Notes: a model not told the origin generated them from the letters alone. DNA of 64,000 nucleotides from Urophycis tenuis (GCA_036785325.1 JAXIVH010000001.1:21969455-22033454); one strand, 5' to 3'. Positions 9,029-22,423 are shown, counted from the stretch's first letter. Translations and numbers: made by a program.

Positions 9029-9144
9029 TACATCGAGAGACTCACAGCTGGAGTGGGTTTTAATCTTTGTATTCAAGGTTGTTCCTCCTCTTTTGATTCC
9101 TCGCTGGTGGTGCGTCGTCTCCACCTAGTGGTCGTTTTGTGAAG
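9021..9144 (+). repeat. LTR-like segment R1 (U2)
   Basis: It begins with an AATAAA-like signal, then CTCACAGCTGGAGTGGG, and ends CCTAGTGGTCGTTTTGTGAA. It is clearly related to R2 at 9335-9450, with the same layout and most bases identical by eye. The minus strand carries CCACTAGGTGGAG at 9131-9119, resembling a CTCF core. Confidence 0.65.
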
Positions 9145-9208
9145 AAGAGTTATAGAAATAGAAATAGAAATACTCTATTGTTCCCAGGTTGGGAAATTGC
9201 ATTAATAG

Positions 9209-9231
9209 GTAAGTAATAATAATAATAATAG
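9209..9231. repeat. AAT microsatellite (U2; variable between L units)
   Basis: The AAT tract length differs between L units. It is longest in U8 (about 24446-24485) and carries an AAC interruption in U4, U13, U16 and U20, making it a useful subtype marker. Confidence 0.8.
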
Positions 9232-9334
9232 GTAATTGCAATAGTTGGTAAGGTAATCTATATTTAATTTATTTATTTATATTTGTATATTTATTTAGTC
9301 TATTTATTTATTCATTTTTGTTTATTTATTTATT

Positions 9335-9450
9335 TAGATAAAGAGGATCACAGCTGGAGTGAGTTTTTAGTCTTTGTGTTAAAGGCTGGTTGCCTTCTTT
9401 TGATTCTTCAGTGGTGGTCCATCGCCTCCATCTAGTGGTCGTTTTGTGAA
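9335..9450 (+). repeat. LTR-like segment R2 (U2)
   Basis: It begins GATAAAGAGGATCACAGCTGG and ends TCTAGTGGTCGTTTTGTGAA, paralogous to R1. The minus strand has CCACTAGATGGAGGC, again CTCF-like. It is preceded by TATT-rich DNA. Confidence 0.65.
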
Positions 9451-9814
9451 TAACAGTTGGTAAGGTAATATAAATGGGTTGTGTAGAGAGCCCGTTCTTT
9501 CGATGGCCCTGGCTCGGTTAGGTTCGTTAGAGTTATCTCGATGACCCCCCCCCCACCTCATCCAACGACTCGGTAGTTGAATAGGGGATCAAAGGCAGTT
9601 GCACTCGCCAATATCTAGTCATCCGCAGCTCTCTTTTCCCATATTACCAAGAATGAAGTAAAACGAAATGGTTATCTGTCTTGTTGTGATATAACCGCTG
9701 ATTTGGAGATATAGACTTGTTTTTCCTTTTCCCAAAGGTTTTCTTTGTTCCAAGATGAAGGTCAATCTAGTTTGATTGAAGGTACTTCCAATGCATTGGT
9801 ATATTTACTTATTT

Positions 9815-9860
9815 GAATAAAGACGAGTCACAGCTGGAGTGAGACTTTTCTTTTCCATTT
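9815..9860 (+). repeat. LTR-like segment R3 (U2; in S and L units)
   Basis: GAATAAAGACGAGTCACAGC followed by TGGAGTGAGACTTTTC is a shortened relative of R1 and R2, and also follows a TATATTTACTT stretch. Unlike R1 and R2 it is kept in S units. Confidence 0.55.
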
Positions 9861-9962
9861 CTATTTTAGTATAAACGTGCTATCGAAATATTAGGACACG
9901 TCATCAGTAGTGGACCCTGGGATCATAGGGTGTTTCTGGCCATTGTCACTATACACCCTCAC

Positions 9963-12022
9963 CCAAGGGAGGCCCCCCCGAGAGTGATCAATTCTCAAGG
10001 TGTGTCGTTTCCGAAATGGAATTGGTATTGGGTTTAAGCTTTTTTAGGAGTGATCATTTGTTGAGGTAACGTCGAGGTAAGTAAAGGTAAGTAAAACACT
10101 TTTTAGGATACATTGTTTTGGTTATGGAGAGGAGGGGGCACATACTTACCCCCTGACCAGCACAAACCAGTTGTTAACACCGCTAGGTAGCCCTGGTTTG
10201 GCCAATCAGGGCCGGAGCTTGGTTCTTGTCCTCTGTTGGGTCCAGATGAACTAGCAGAAAACTGGGGTCACGAAGGACCGAGGCCAGCCGTGACAAAGCA
10301 CTGCCTCCACGGTCCCCCAATGCAGCTATCCTCAGCGATGGGTGTCCAGACCTAGGAAAGACCAAGACCAGCCCCGACCAGCGGTGCCTTCCCAGTCGGT
10401 CCCAGGGTAGGAAAGGCCAAGGCCAGCCGCGACTAAGCACTGCTTCCCTGGCCCCTCCAGGACCCCATGCCGAACAGCCTGTTAATAACAATTCCTGTGC
10501 CCCATACACCGCGCGACTACAGAGATTGTGTAGGAAGTTGACCTTAGAGAAGACTCAATGGCTTACTTTCCTCACCCAAAACAACAATTTCTTGGGGTAG
10601 TCTATTCTCGCCGTAGGTACTTCGGTAATGGGTTTTTTTGTGAAAAGTTTTCCGGATGAAATGCATGCTGGGTAATTGTCTTCTTCCTCCAATATGTCAA
10701 GTGTAGGTTAAGGTTAGGGTAGATTTAGGGGTAGAGTTAGCAGTTAACCTTAACGTTAGGTTTGAAGTAAATGGGAGGGGTTGCGGTTAGGGTTAAGGTT
10801 AGGGCTGAGGTTAGGGTTAGGTATAAGGTTACGGTTTAGGGTTAAGGTTAGGGTTAAGGTTAGGGTTACGGTTAGGGCTAAGGTTAGGGCTAAGGTTAGA
10901 GTAAGGGTTAAGGTTAGCGTTACGGTTACTGTAAGGTTAGGGTTAGGGTTAGAGGTTAGGGGTTAGGGTTAAGATGAGGGCTGAGGTTAGGGTTAAGGTT
11001 AGGGCTGAGGTTAGGGTTAGGTTTAAGGTTAGGGATAAGGTTAGGGTTGGGGTTACGGCTGAGATTGGGGTTAAGGTTAGGGTTGAGGTTAGGGTTAGTG
11101 TTATGGATAAGGTTAGGTTAAGTGTTAGGGCCAAGGTTAGGGTTAAGGTTATGGTTAAGATTAGGGTTAGGGCTAGAATTAGGGTTAGGGCTAAGGTTAG
11201 GGTTAGGGTTATGGCTGAGGTTAGGGTTAAGGTTAGGGTTGAGGTTAGTGTTAAGGTTAGGGCCAAGGTTAGGGTTAGGGTTAAGGTTAGGGTTAGGGCT
11301 AAGGTTAGGGTTAGGGTTATGGCTGAGGCTAGGGTTAGGGCTAAAGTTAGGGCAAAGGTTAGAGTTAGGGTTAGCGTTAGAGTTAGGGTAGGGTTAGTGT
11401 TGGAGGTTAGGGTAGGCTTAGAGTTAGAGTAGGGGTTAGGGTTAGAGTTAGAGTAGGGGTTAGGGTTAGTGTTAAGGCTAAGGTTAGGGGTTGAGGTTAG
11501 TGTTAAGATTAGGGCCAAGGTAAGGGTTAGTGTTAGGGTTGAGTTAGGGTTAGGGCTAAGGTTAGGCCTATGGTTAGGGTTGGGTTCGTTAGAGTTATCT
11601 CGATGACCCCCCCCACCTCATCCAACGACTCGGTAGTTGAATAGGGGATCAAAGGCAGTTGCACTCGCCAATATCTAGTCATCCGCAGCTCTCTTTTCCC
11701 ATATTACCAAGAATGAAGTAAAACGAAATGGTTATCTGTCTTGTTGTGATATAACCGCTGATTTGGAGATATAGACTTGTTTTTCCTTTTCCCAAAGGTT
11801 TTCTTTGTTCCAAGATGAAGGTCAATCTAGTTTGATTGAAGGTACTTCCAATGCATTGGTATATTTACTTATTTGAATAAAGACGAGTCACAGCTGGAGT
11901 GAGACTTTTCTTTTCCATTTCTATTTTAGTATAAACGTGCTATCGAAATATTAGGACACGTCATCAGTAGTGGACCCTGGGATCATAGGGTGTTTCTGGC
12001 CATTGTCACTATACACCCTCAC
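9963..12022. repeat. array unit U3 (S, 2,060 bp)
   Basis: Open frame 10183-10509. Subtype C, shared with U7 and U19: CTGCTTCCCTGG in the GC block and GGGTTAAGGTTAGCGTTACGG. It has a private GTTACTGTAAGG change near 10925. Confidence 0.95.
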
Positions 12023-14810
12023 CCAAGGGAGGCCCCCCCGAGAGTGATCAATTCTCAAGGTGTGTCGTTTCCGAAATGGAATTGGTATTGGGTTTAAGCT
12101 TTTTTAGGAGTGATCATTTGTTGAGGTAACGTCGAGGTAAGTAAAGGTAAGTAAAACACTTTTTAGGATACATTGTTTTGGTTATGGAGAGGAGGGGGCA
12201 CATACTTACCCCCTGACCAGCACAAACCAGTTGTTAACACCGCTAGGTAGCCCTGGTTTGGCCAATCAGGGCCGGAGCTTGGTTCTTGTCCTCTGTTGGG
12301 TCCAGATGAACTAGCAGAAAACTGGGGTCACGAAGGACCGAGGCCAGCCGTGACAAAGCACTGCCTCCACGGTCCCCCAATGCAGCTATCCTCAGCGATG
12401 GGTGTCCAGACCTAGGAAAGACCAAGACCAGCCCCGACCAGCGGTGCCTTCCCAGTCGGTCCCAGGGTAGGAAAGGCCAAGGCCAGCCGCGACTAAGCAC
12501 TGCCTCCCTGGCCCCTCCAGGACCCCATGCCGAACAGCCTGTTAATAACAATTCCTGTGCCCCATACACCGCGCGACTACAGAGATTGTGTAGGAAGTTG
12601 ACCTTAGAGAAGACTCAATGGCTTACTTTCCTCACCCAAAACAACAATTTCTTGGGGTAGTCTATTCTCGCCGTAGGTACTTCGGTAATGGGTTTTTTTG
12701 TGAAAAGTTTTCCGGATGAAATGCATGCTGGGTAATTCTCTTCTTCCTCCAATATGTCAAGTGTAGGTTAAGGTTAGGATAGATTTAGGGGTAGAGTTAG
12801 CAGTTAACCTTAACGTTAGGTTTGAAGTAAATGGGAGGGGTTGCGGTTAGGGTTAAGGTTAGGGCTGAGGTTAGGGTTAGGTATAAGGTTACGGTTTAGG
12901 GTTAAGGTTAGGGTTAAGGTTAGGGTTACGGTTAGGGCTAAGGTTAGGGCTAAGGTTAGAGTAAGGGTTAGGGTTAGCGTTACGGTTAGGGTAAGGTTAG
13001 GGTTAGGGTTAGAGGTTAGGGGTTAGGGGTTAGGGTTAAGATGAGGGCTGAGGTTAGGGCTAAGGTTAGGGCTGAGGTTAGGGTTAGGTTTAAGGTTAGG
13101 GATAAGGTTAGGGTTGGGGTTACGGCTGAGATTGGGGTTAAGGTTAGGGTTGAGGTTAGGGTTAGTGTTATGGATAAGGTTAGGTTAAGTGTTAGGGCCA
13201 AGGTTAGGGTTAAGGTTATGGTTAAGATTAGGGTTAGGGCTAGAATTAGGAATAGGGCTAAGGTTAGGGTTAGGGTTATGGCTGAGGTTAGGGTTAAGGT
13301 TAGGTTTGAGGTTAGGGTTAAGGTTAGGGCCAAGGTTAGGGTTAGGGTTAAGGTTAGGGTTAGGGCTAAGGTTAGGGTTAGGGTTATGGCTGAGGCTAGG
13401 GTTAGGGCTAAAGTTAGGGCAAAGGTTAGAGTTAGGGTTAGCGTTAGAGTTAGGGTAGGGTTAGTGTTGGAGGTTAGGGTAGGCTTAGGGTTAGAGTTAG
13501 AGTAGGGGTTAGGGTTAGAGTTAGAGTAGGGGTCAGGGTTAGTGTTAAGGCTAAGGTTAGGGGTTGAGGTTAGTGTTAAGATTAGGGCCAAGGTAAGGGT
13601 TAGTGTTAGGGTTGAGTTAGGGTTAGGGCTAAGGTTAGGCCTATGGTTAGGGTTGGGGTTGAGGTTATCCCTAGGGTTAGAGTTAGAGCTAGAGATTGAG
13701 GAAGGTAGAGTCAAGGTGAGACAGTCTGTACGGACTGAACTCACCCCCGCCGGATCGGGCTAGTACACTCTATCTCCCCCAACTCCCTCATTTCCATGAG
13801 GGAAGACAGGGGAGAAGAGATGGGAGGAGTATATATATTTAATATATATTTTTTTAGTAAATAAATACATCGAGAGACTCACAGCTGGAGTGGGTTTTAA
13901 TCTTTGTATTCAAGGTTGTTCCTCCTCTTTTGATTCCTCGCTGGTGGTGCGTCGTCTCCACCTAGTGGTCGTTTTGTGAAGAAGAGTTATAGAAATAGAA
14001 ATAGAAATACTCTATTGTTCCCAGGTTGGGAAATTGCATTAATAGGTAAGTAATAATAATAATAACAATAATAATAGGTAATTGCAATAGTTGGTAAGGT
14101 AATCTATATTTAATTTATTTATTTATATTTGTATATTTATTTAGTCTATTTATTTATTCATTTTTGTTTATTTATTTATTTATTTAGATAAAGAGGATCA
14201 CAGCTGGAGTGAGTTTTTAGTCTTTGTGTTAAAGGCTGGTTGCCTTCTTTTGATTCTTCAGTGGTGGTCCATCGCCTCCATCTAGTGGTCGTTTTGTGAA
14301 TAACAGTTGGTAAGGTAATATAAATGGGTTGTGTAGAGAGCCCGTTCTTTCGATGGCCCTGGCTCGGTTAGGTTCGTTAGAGTTATCTCGATGACCCCCC
14401 CCACCTCATCAAACGACTCGGTAGTTGAATAGGGGATCAAAGGCAGTTGCACTCGCCAATATCTAGTCATCCGCAGCTCTCTTTTCCCATATTACCAAGA
14501 ATGAAGTAAAACGAAATGGTTATCTGTCTTGTTGTGATATAACCGCTGATTTGGAGATATAGACTTGTTTTTCCTTTTCCCAAAGGTTTTCTTTGTTCCA
14601 AGATGAAGGTCAATCTAGTTTGATCGAAGGTACTTACAATGCATTGGTATATTTACTTATTTGAATAAAGACGAGTCACAGCTGGAGTGAGACTTTTCTT
14701 TTCCATTTCTATTTTAGTATAAACGTGCTATCGAAATATTAGGACACGTCATCAGTAGTGGACCCTGGGATCATAGGGTGTTTCTGGCCATTGTCACTAT
14801 ACACCCTCAC
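12023..14810. repeat. array unit U4 (L, 2,788 bp)
   Basis: Open frame 12243-12569; L block 13658-14370. Subtype D with U6: both have GAGTAGGGGTCAGGG (near 13530 and 19094). The AAT tract has the AAC interruption. Confidence 0.95.
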
Positions 14811-17586
14811 CCAAGGGAGGCCCCCCCGAGAGTGATCAATTCTCAAGGTGTGTCGTTTCCGAAATGGAATTGGTATTGGGTTTAAGCTTTTTTAGGAGTG
14901 ATCATTTGTTGAGGTAACGTCGAGGTAAGTAAAGGTAAGTAAAACACTTTTTAGGATACATTGTTTTGGTTATGGAGAGGAGGGGGCACATACTTACCCC
15001 CTGACCAGCACAAACCAGTTGTTAACACCGCTAGGTAGCCCTGGTTTGGCCAATCAGGGCCGGAGCTTGGTTCTTGTCCTCTGTTGGGTCCAGATGAACT
15101 AGCAGAAAACTGGGGTCACGAAGGACCGAGGCCAGCCGTGACAAAGCACTGCCTCCACGGTCCCCCAATGCAGCTATCCTCAGCGATGGGTGTCCAGACC
15201 TAGGAAAGACCAAGACCAGCCCCGACCAGCGGTGCCTTCCCAGTCGGTCCCAGGGTAGGAAAGGCCAAGGCCAGCCGCGACTAAGCACTGCCTCCCTGGC
15301 CCCTCCAGGACCCCATGCCGAACAGCCTGTTAATAACAATTCCTGTGCCCCATACACCGCGCGACTACAGAGATTGTGTAGGAAGTTGACCTTAGAGAAG
15401 ACTCAATGGCTTACTTTCCTCACCCAAAACAACAATTTCTTGGGGTAGTCTATTCTCGCCGTAGGTACTTCGGTAATGGGTTTTTTTGTGAAAAGTTTTC
15501 CGGATGAAATGCATGCTGGGTAATTGTCTTCTTCCTCCAATATGTCAAGTGTAGGTTAAGGTTAGGGTAGATTTAGGGGTAGAGTTAGCAGTTAACCTTA
15601 ACGTTAGGTTTGAAGTAAATGGGAGGGGTTGCGGTTAGGGTTAAGGTTAGGGCTGAGGTTAGGGTTAGGTATAAGGTTACGGTTTAGGGTTAAGGTTAGG
15701 GTTAAGGTTAGGGTTACGGTTAGGGCTAAGGTTAGGGCTAAGGTTAGAGTAAGGGTTAGGGTTAGCGTTACAGTTAGGGTAAGGTTAGGGTTAGGGTTAG
15801 AGGTTAGGGGTAAGGGGTTAGGGTTAAGATGAGGGCTGAGGTTAGGGTTAAGGTTAGGGCTGAGGTTAGGGTTAGGTTTAAGGTTAGGGATAAGGTTAGG
15901 GTTGGGGTTACGGCTGAGATTGGGGTTAAGGTTAGGGTTGAGGTTAGGGTTAGTGTTATGGATAAGGTTAGGTTAAGTGTTAGGGCCAAGGTTAGGGTTA
16001 AGGTTATGGTTAAGATTAGGGTTAGGGCTAGAATTAGGGTTAGGGCTAAGGTTAGGGTTAGGGTTATGGCTGAGGTTAGGGTTAAGGTTAGGGTTGAGGT
16101 TAGTGTTAAGGTTAGGGCCAAGGTTAGGGTTAGGGTTAAGGTTAGGGTTAGGGCTAAGGTTACGGTTAGGGTTATGGCTGAGGCTAGGGTTAGGGCTAAA
16201 GTTAGGGCAAAGGTTAGAGTTAGGGTTAGCGTTAGAGTTAGGGTAGGGTTAGTGTTGGAGGTTAGGGTAGGCTTAGGGTTAGAGTTAGAGTAGGGGTTAG
16301 GGTTAGAGTTAGAGTAGGGGTTAGGGTTAGTGTTAAGGCTAAGGTTAGGGGTTGAGGTTAGTGTTAAGATTAGGGCCAAGGTAAGGGTTAGTGTTAGGGT
16401 TGAGTTAGGGTTAGGGCTAAGGTTAGGCCTATGGTTAGGGTTGGGGTTGAGGTTATCCCTAGGGTTAGAGTTAGAGCTAGAGATTGAGGAAGGTAGAGTC
16501 AAGGTGAGACAGTCTGTACGGACTGAACTCACCCCCGCCGGATCGGGCTAGTACACTCTATCTCCCCCAACTCCCTCATTTCCATGAGGGAAGACAGGGG
16601 AGAAGAGATGGGAGGAGTATATATATTTAATATATTTTTTTTTAGTAAATAAATACATCGAGAGACTCACAGCTGGAGTGGGTTTTAAACTTTGTATTCA
16701 AGGTTGTTCCTCCTCTTTTGATTCCTCGCTGGTGGTGCGTCGTCTCCACCTAGTGGTCGTTTTGTGAAGAAGAGTTATAGAAATAGAAATAGAAATACTC
16801 TATTGTCCCCAGGTTGGGAAATTGCATTAATAGGTAAGTAATAATAATAATAATAGGTAATTGCAATAGTTGGTAAGGTAATCTATATTTAATTTATTTA
16901 TTTATATTTGTATATTTATTTAGTCTATTTATTTATTCATTTTTGTTTATTTATTTATTTAGATAAAGAGGATCACAGCTGGAGTGAGTTTTTAGTCTTT
17001 GTGTTAAAGGCTGGTTGCCTTCTTTTGATTCTTCAGTGGTGGTCCATCGCCTCCATCTAGTGGTCGTTTTGTGAATAACAGTTGGTAAGGTAATATAAAT
17101 GGGTTGTGTAGAGAGCCCGTTCTTTCGATGGCCCTGGCTTGGTTAGGTTCGTTAGAGTTATCTCGATGACCCCCCCCCACCTCATCCAACGACTCGGTAG
17201 TTGAATAGGGGATCAAAGGCAGTTGCACTCGCCAATATCTAGTCATCCGCAGCTCTCTTTTCCCATATTACCAAGAATGAAGTAAAACGAAATGGTTATC
17301 TGTCTTGTTGTGATATAACCGCTGATTTGGAGATATAGACTTGTTTTTCCTTTTCCCAAAGGTTTTCTTTGTTCCAAGATGAAGGTCAATCTAGTTTGAT
17401 TGAAGGTACTTCCAATGCATTGGTATATTTACTTATTTGAATAAAGACGAGTCACAGCTGGAGTGAGACTTTTCTTTTCCATTTCTATTTTAGTATAAAC
17501 GTGCTATCGAAATATTAGGACACGTCATCAGTAGTGGACCCTGGGATCATAGGGTGTTTCTGGCCATTGTCACTATACACCCTCAC
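14811..17586. repeat. array unit U5 (L, 2,776 bp)
   Basis: Open frame 15031-15357; L block 16446-17145. Subtype B, like U2 and U18. Confidence 0.95.
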
Positions 17587-20363
17587 CCAAGGGAGGCCCC
17601 CCCGAGAGTGATCAATTCTCAAGGTGTGTCGTTTCCGAAATGGAATTGGTATTGGGTTTAAGCTTTTTTAGGAGTGATCATTTGTTGAGGTAACGTCGAG
17701 GTAAGTAAAGGTAAGTAAAACACTTTTTAGGATACATTGTTTTGGTTATGGAGAGGAGGGGGCACATACTTACCCCCTGACCAGCACAAACCAGTTGTTA
17801 ACACCGCTAGGTAGCCCTGGTTTGGCCAATCAGGGCCGGAGCTTGGTTCTTGTCCTCTGTTGGGTCCAGATGAACTAGCAGAAAACTGGGGTCACGAAGG
17901 ACCGAGGCCAGCCGTGACAAAGCACTGCCTCCACGGTCCCCCAATGCAGCTATCCTCAGCGATGGGTGTCCAGACCTAGGAAAGACCAAGACCAGCCCCG
18001 ACCAGCGGTGCCTTCCCAGTCGGTCCCAGGGTAGGAAAGGCCAAGGTCAGCCGCGACTAAGCACTGCCTCCCTGGCCCCTCCAGGACCCCATGCCGAACA
18101 GCCTGTTAATAACAATTCCTGTGCCCCATACACCGCGCGACTACAGAGATTGTGTAGGAAGTTGACCTTAGAGAAGACTCAATGGCTTACTTTCCTCACC
18201 CAAAACAACAATTTCTTGGGGTAGTCTATTCTCGCCGTAGGTACTTCGGTAATGTTTTTTTTTGTGAAAAGTTTTCCGGATGAAATGCATGCTGGGTAAT
18301 TGTCTTCTTCCTCCAATATGTCAAGTGTAGGTTAAGGTTAGGGTAGATTTAGGGGTAGAATTAGCAATTAACCTTAATGTTAGGTTTGAAGTAAATGGGA
18401 GGGGTTGCGGTTAGGGTTAAGGTTAGGGCTGAGGTTAGGGTTAGGTATAAGGTTACGGTTTAGGGTTAAGGTTAGGGTTAAGGTTAGGGTTACGGTTAGG
18501 GCTAAGGTTAGGGCTAAGGTTAGAGTAAGGGTTAGGGTTAGCGTTACGGTTAGGGTAAGGTTAGGGTTAGGGTTAGAGGTTAGGGGTTAGGGGTTAGGGT
18601 TAAGATGAGGGCTGAGGTTAGGGTTAAGGTTAGGGCTGAGGTTAGGGTTAGGTTTAAGGTTAGGGATAAGGTTAGGGTTGGGGTTACGGCTGAGATTGGG
18701 GTTAAGGTTAGGGTTGAGGTTAGGGTTAGTGTTATGGATAAGGATAGGTTAAGTGTTAGGGCCAAGGTTAGGGTTAAGGTTATGGTTAAGATTAGGGTTA
18801 GGGCTAGAATTAGGGTTAGGGCTAAGGTTAGGGTTAGGGTTATGGCTGAGGTTAGGGTTAAGGTTAGGTTTGAGGTTAGTGTTAAGGTTAGGGCCAAGGT
18901 TAGGGTTAGGGTTAAGGTTAGGGTTAGGGCTAAGGTTAGGGTTAGGGTTATGGCTGAGACTAGGGTTAGGGCTAAAGTTAGGGCAAAGGTTAGAGTTAGG
19001 GTTAGCGTTAGAGTTAGGGTAGGGTTAGTGTTGGAGGTTAGGGTAGGCTTAGGGTTAGAGTTAGAGTAGGGGTTAGGGTTAGAGTTAGAGTAGGGGTCAG
19101 GGTTAGTGTTAAGGCTAAGGTTAGGGGTTGAGGTTAGTGTTAAGATTAGGGCCAAGGTAAGGGTTAGTGTTAGGGTTGAGTTAGGGTTAGGGCTAAGGTT
19201 AGGCCTATGGTTAGGGTTGGGGTTGAGGTTATCCCTAGGGTTAGAGTTAGAGCTAGAGATTGAGGAAGGTAGAGTCAAGGTGAGACAGTCTGTACGGACT
19301 GAACTCACCCCCGCCGGATCGGGCTAGTACACTCTATCTCCCCCAACTCCCTCATTTCCATGAGGGAAGACAGGGGAGAAGAGATGAGAGGAGTATATAT
19401 ATTTAATATATATTTTTTTAGTAAATAAATACATCGAGAGACTCACAGCTGGAGTGGGTTTTAATCTTTGTATTCAAGGTTGTTCCTCCTCTTTTGATTC
19501 CTCGCTGGTGGTGCGTCGTCTCCACCTAGTGGTCGTTTTGTGAAGAAGAGTTATAGAAATAGAAATAGAAATACTCTATTGTTCCCAGGTTGGGAAATTG
19601 CATTAATAGGTAAGTAATAATAATAATAATAGGTAATTGCAATAGTTGGTAAGGTAATCTATATTTAATTTATTTATTTATATTTGTATATTTATTTAGT
19701 CTATTTATTTATTCATTTTTGTTTATTTATTTATTTAGATAAAGAGGATCACAGCTGGAGTGAGTTTTTAGTCTTTGTGTTAAAGGCTGGTTGCCTTCTT
19801 TTGATTCTTCAGTGGTGGTCCATCGCCTCCATCTAGTGGTCGTTTTGTGAATAACAGTTGGTAAGGTAATATAAATGGGTTGTGTAGAGAGCCCGTTCTT
19901 TCGATGGCCCTGGCTCGGTTAGGTTCGTTAGAGTTATCTCGATGACCCCCCCCCCACCTCATCCAACGACTCGGTAGTTGAATAGGGGATCAAAGGCAGT
20001 TGCACTCGCCAATATCTAGTCATCCGCAGCTCTCTTTTCCCATATTACCAAGAATGAAGTAAAACGAAATGGTTATCTGTCTTGTTGTGATATAACCGCT
20101 GATTTGGAGATATAGACTTGTTTTTCCTTTTCCCAAAGGTTTTCTTTGTTCCAAGATGAAGGTCAATCTAGTTTGATTGAAGGTACTTCCAATGCATTGG
20201 TATATTTACTTATTTGAATAAAGACGAGTCACAGCTGGAGTGAGACTTTTCTTTTCCATTTCTATTTTAGTATAAACGTGCTATCGAAATATTAGGACAC
20301 GTCATCAGTAGTGGACCCTGGGATCATAGGGTGTTTCTGGCCATTGTCACTATACACCCTCAC
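17587..20363. repeat. array unit U6 (L, 2,777 bp)
   Basis: L block 19222-19921. Subtype D, like U4. The 108-codon minus frame is interrupted: AAGGCCAGCC became AAGGTCAGCC near 18047, turning a Trp codon into a stop, and only 17807-17989 stays open from a later Met. Confidence 0.95.
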
Positions 20364-22423
20364 CCAAGGGAGGCCCCCCCGAGAGTGATCAATTCTCAAG
20401 GTGTGTCGTTTCCGAAATGGAATTGGTATTGGGTTTAAGCTTTTTTAGGAGTGATCATTTGTTGAGGTAACGTCGAGGTAAGTAAAGGTAAGTAAAACAC
20501 TTTTTAGGATACATTGTTTTGGTTATGGAGAGGAGGGGGCACATACTTACCCCCTGACCAGCACAAACCAGTTGTTAACACCGCTAGGTAGCCCTGGTTT
20601 GGCCAATCAGGGCCGGAGCTTGGTTCTTGTCCTCTGTTGGGTCCAGATGAACTAGCAGAAAACTGGGGTCACGAAGGACCGAGGCCAGCCGTGACAAAGC
20701 ACTGCCTCCACGGTCCCCCAATGCAGCTATCCTCAGCGATGGGTGTCCAGACCTAGGAAAGACCAAGACCAGCCCCGACCAGCGGTGCCTTCCCAGTCGG
20801 TCCCAGGGTAGGAAAGGCCAAGGCCAGCCGCGACTAAGCACTGCTTCCCTGGCCCCTCCAGGACCCCATGCCGAACAGCCTGTTAATAACAATTCCTGTG
20901 CCCCATACACCGCGCGACTACAGAGATTGTGTAGGAAGTTGACCTTAGAGAAGACTCAATGGCTTACTTTCCTCACCCAAAACAACAATTTCTTGGGGTA
21001 GTCTATTCTCGCCGTAGGTACTTCGGTAATGGGTTTTTTTGTGAAAAGTTTTCCGGATGAAATGCATGCTGGGTAATTGTCTTCTTCCTCCAATATGTCA
21101 AGTGTAGGTTAAGGTTAGGGTAGATTTAGGGGTAGAGTTAGCAGTTAACCTTAACGTTAGGTTTGAAGTAAATGGGAGGGGTTGCGGTTAGGGTTAAGGT
21201 TAGGGCTGAGGTTAGGGTTGGGTATAAGGTTACGGTTTAGGGTTAAGGTTAGGGTTAAGGTTAGGGTTACGGTTAGGGCTAAGGTTAGGGCTAAGGTTAG
21301 AGTAAGGGTTAAGGTTAGCGTTACGGTTAGGGTAAGGTTAGGGTTAGGGTTAGAGGTTAGGGGTTAGGGTTAAGATGAGGGCTGAGGTTAGGGTTAAGGT
21401 TAGGGCTGAGGTTAGGGTTAGGTTTAAGGTTAGGGATAAGGTTAGGGTTGGGGTTACGGCTGAGATTGGGGTTAAGGTTAGGGTTGAGGTTAGGGTTAGT
21501 GTTATGGATAAGGTTAGGTTAAGTGTTAGGGCCAAGGTTAGGGTTAAGGTTATGGTTAAGATTAGGGTTAGGGCTAGAATTAGGGTTAGGGCTAAGGTTA
21601 GGGTTAGGGTTATGGCTGAGGTTATGGTTAAGGTTAGGTTTGAGGTTAGTGTTAAGGTTAGGGCCAAGGTTAGGGTTAGGGTTAAGGTTAGGGTTAGGGC
21701 TAAGGTTAGGGTTAGGGTTATGGCTGAGGCTAGGGTTAGGGCTAAAGTTAGGGCAAAGGTTAGAGTTAGGGTTAGCGTTAGAGTTAGGGTAGGGTTAGTG
21801 TTGGAGGTTAGGGTAGGCTTAGAGTTAGAGTAGGGGTTAGGGTTAGAGTTAGAGTAGGGGTTAGGGTTAGTGTTAAGGCTAAGGTTAGGGGTTGAGGTTA
21901 GTGTTAAGATTAGGGCCAAGGTAAGGGTTAGTGTTAGGGTTGAGTTAGGGTTAGGGCTAAGGTTAGGCCTATGGTTAGGGTTGGGGTCGTTAGAGTTATC
22001 TCGATGACCCCCCCCACCTCATCCAACGACTCGGTAGTTGAATAGGGGATCAAAGGCAGTTGCACTCGCCAATATCTAGTCATCCGCAGCTCTCTTTTCC
22101 CATATTACCAAGAATGAAGTAAAACGAAATGGTTATCTGTCTTGTTGTGATATAACCGCTGATTTGGAGATATAGACTTGTTTTTCCTTTTCCCAAAGGT
22201 TTTCTTTGTTCCAAGATGGAGGTCAATCTAGTTTGATTGAAGGTACTTCCAATGCATTGGTATATTTACTTATTTGAATAAAGACGAGTCACAGCTGGAG
22301 TGAGACTTTTCTTTTCCATTTCTATTTTAGTATAAACGTGCTATCGAAATATTAGGACACGTCATCAGTAGTGGACCCTGGGATCATAGGGTGTTTCTGG
22401 CCATTGTCACTATACACCCTCAC
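20364..22423. repeat. array unit U7 (S, 2,060 bp)
   Basis: Open frame 20584-20910. Subtype C, like U3 and U19. Its S junction reads GGTTGGGGTCGTTAG, one base different from the GGTTGGGTTCGTTAG of other S units. Confidence 0.95.

Larger units (their letters stand above)
8821..9520. repeat. L-specific block (U2 example)
   Basis: This ~700-bp block is present only in L units. It contains the near-palindrome AGTCTGTACGGACT, the hairpin TCCCTCA-TTTCCA-TGAGGGA, a TATA/AT-rich stretch, LTR-like segments R1 and R2, an AAT microsatellite and TATT-rich DNA. Equivalents are 13658-14370, 16446-17145, 19222-19921, 24053-24775, 28918-29616, 33758-34456, 36538-37252, 39335-40034, 44200-44908, 55262-55961 and 60005-60713. 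S units look like a deletion of exactly this block. Confidence 0.9.
7210..9962. repeat. array unit U2 (L, 2,753 bp)
   Basis: Open frame at 7430-7756; L-specific block 8821-9520. Subtype B, shared with U5 and U18: GCGTTACAGTTAGGG, AGGGGTAAGGGG and GCTAAGGTTACGG variants. It lacks one 24-bp GAGTTAGAGTAGGGG-type unit near 8690 that U18 keeps. Confidence 0.95.

Noticed and set aside
9021..9450. Solo LTR with defined ends
   Set aside because: TATA and polyadenylation-type signals and paralogy suggest an LTR, but I could not define TG...CA ends, a target duplication, or any gag/pol coding, so it is only called LTR-like.
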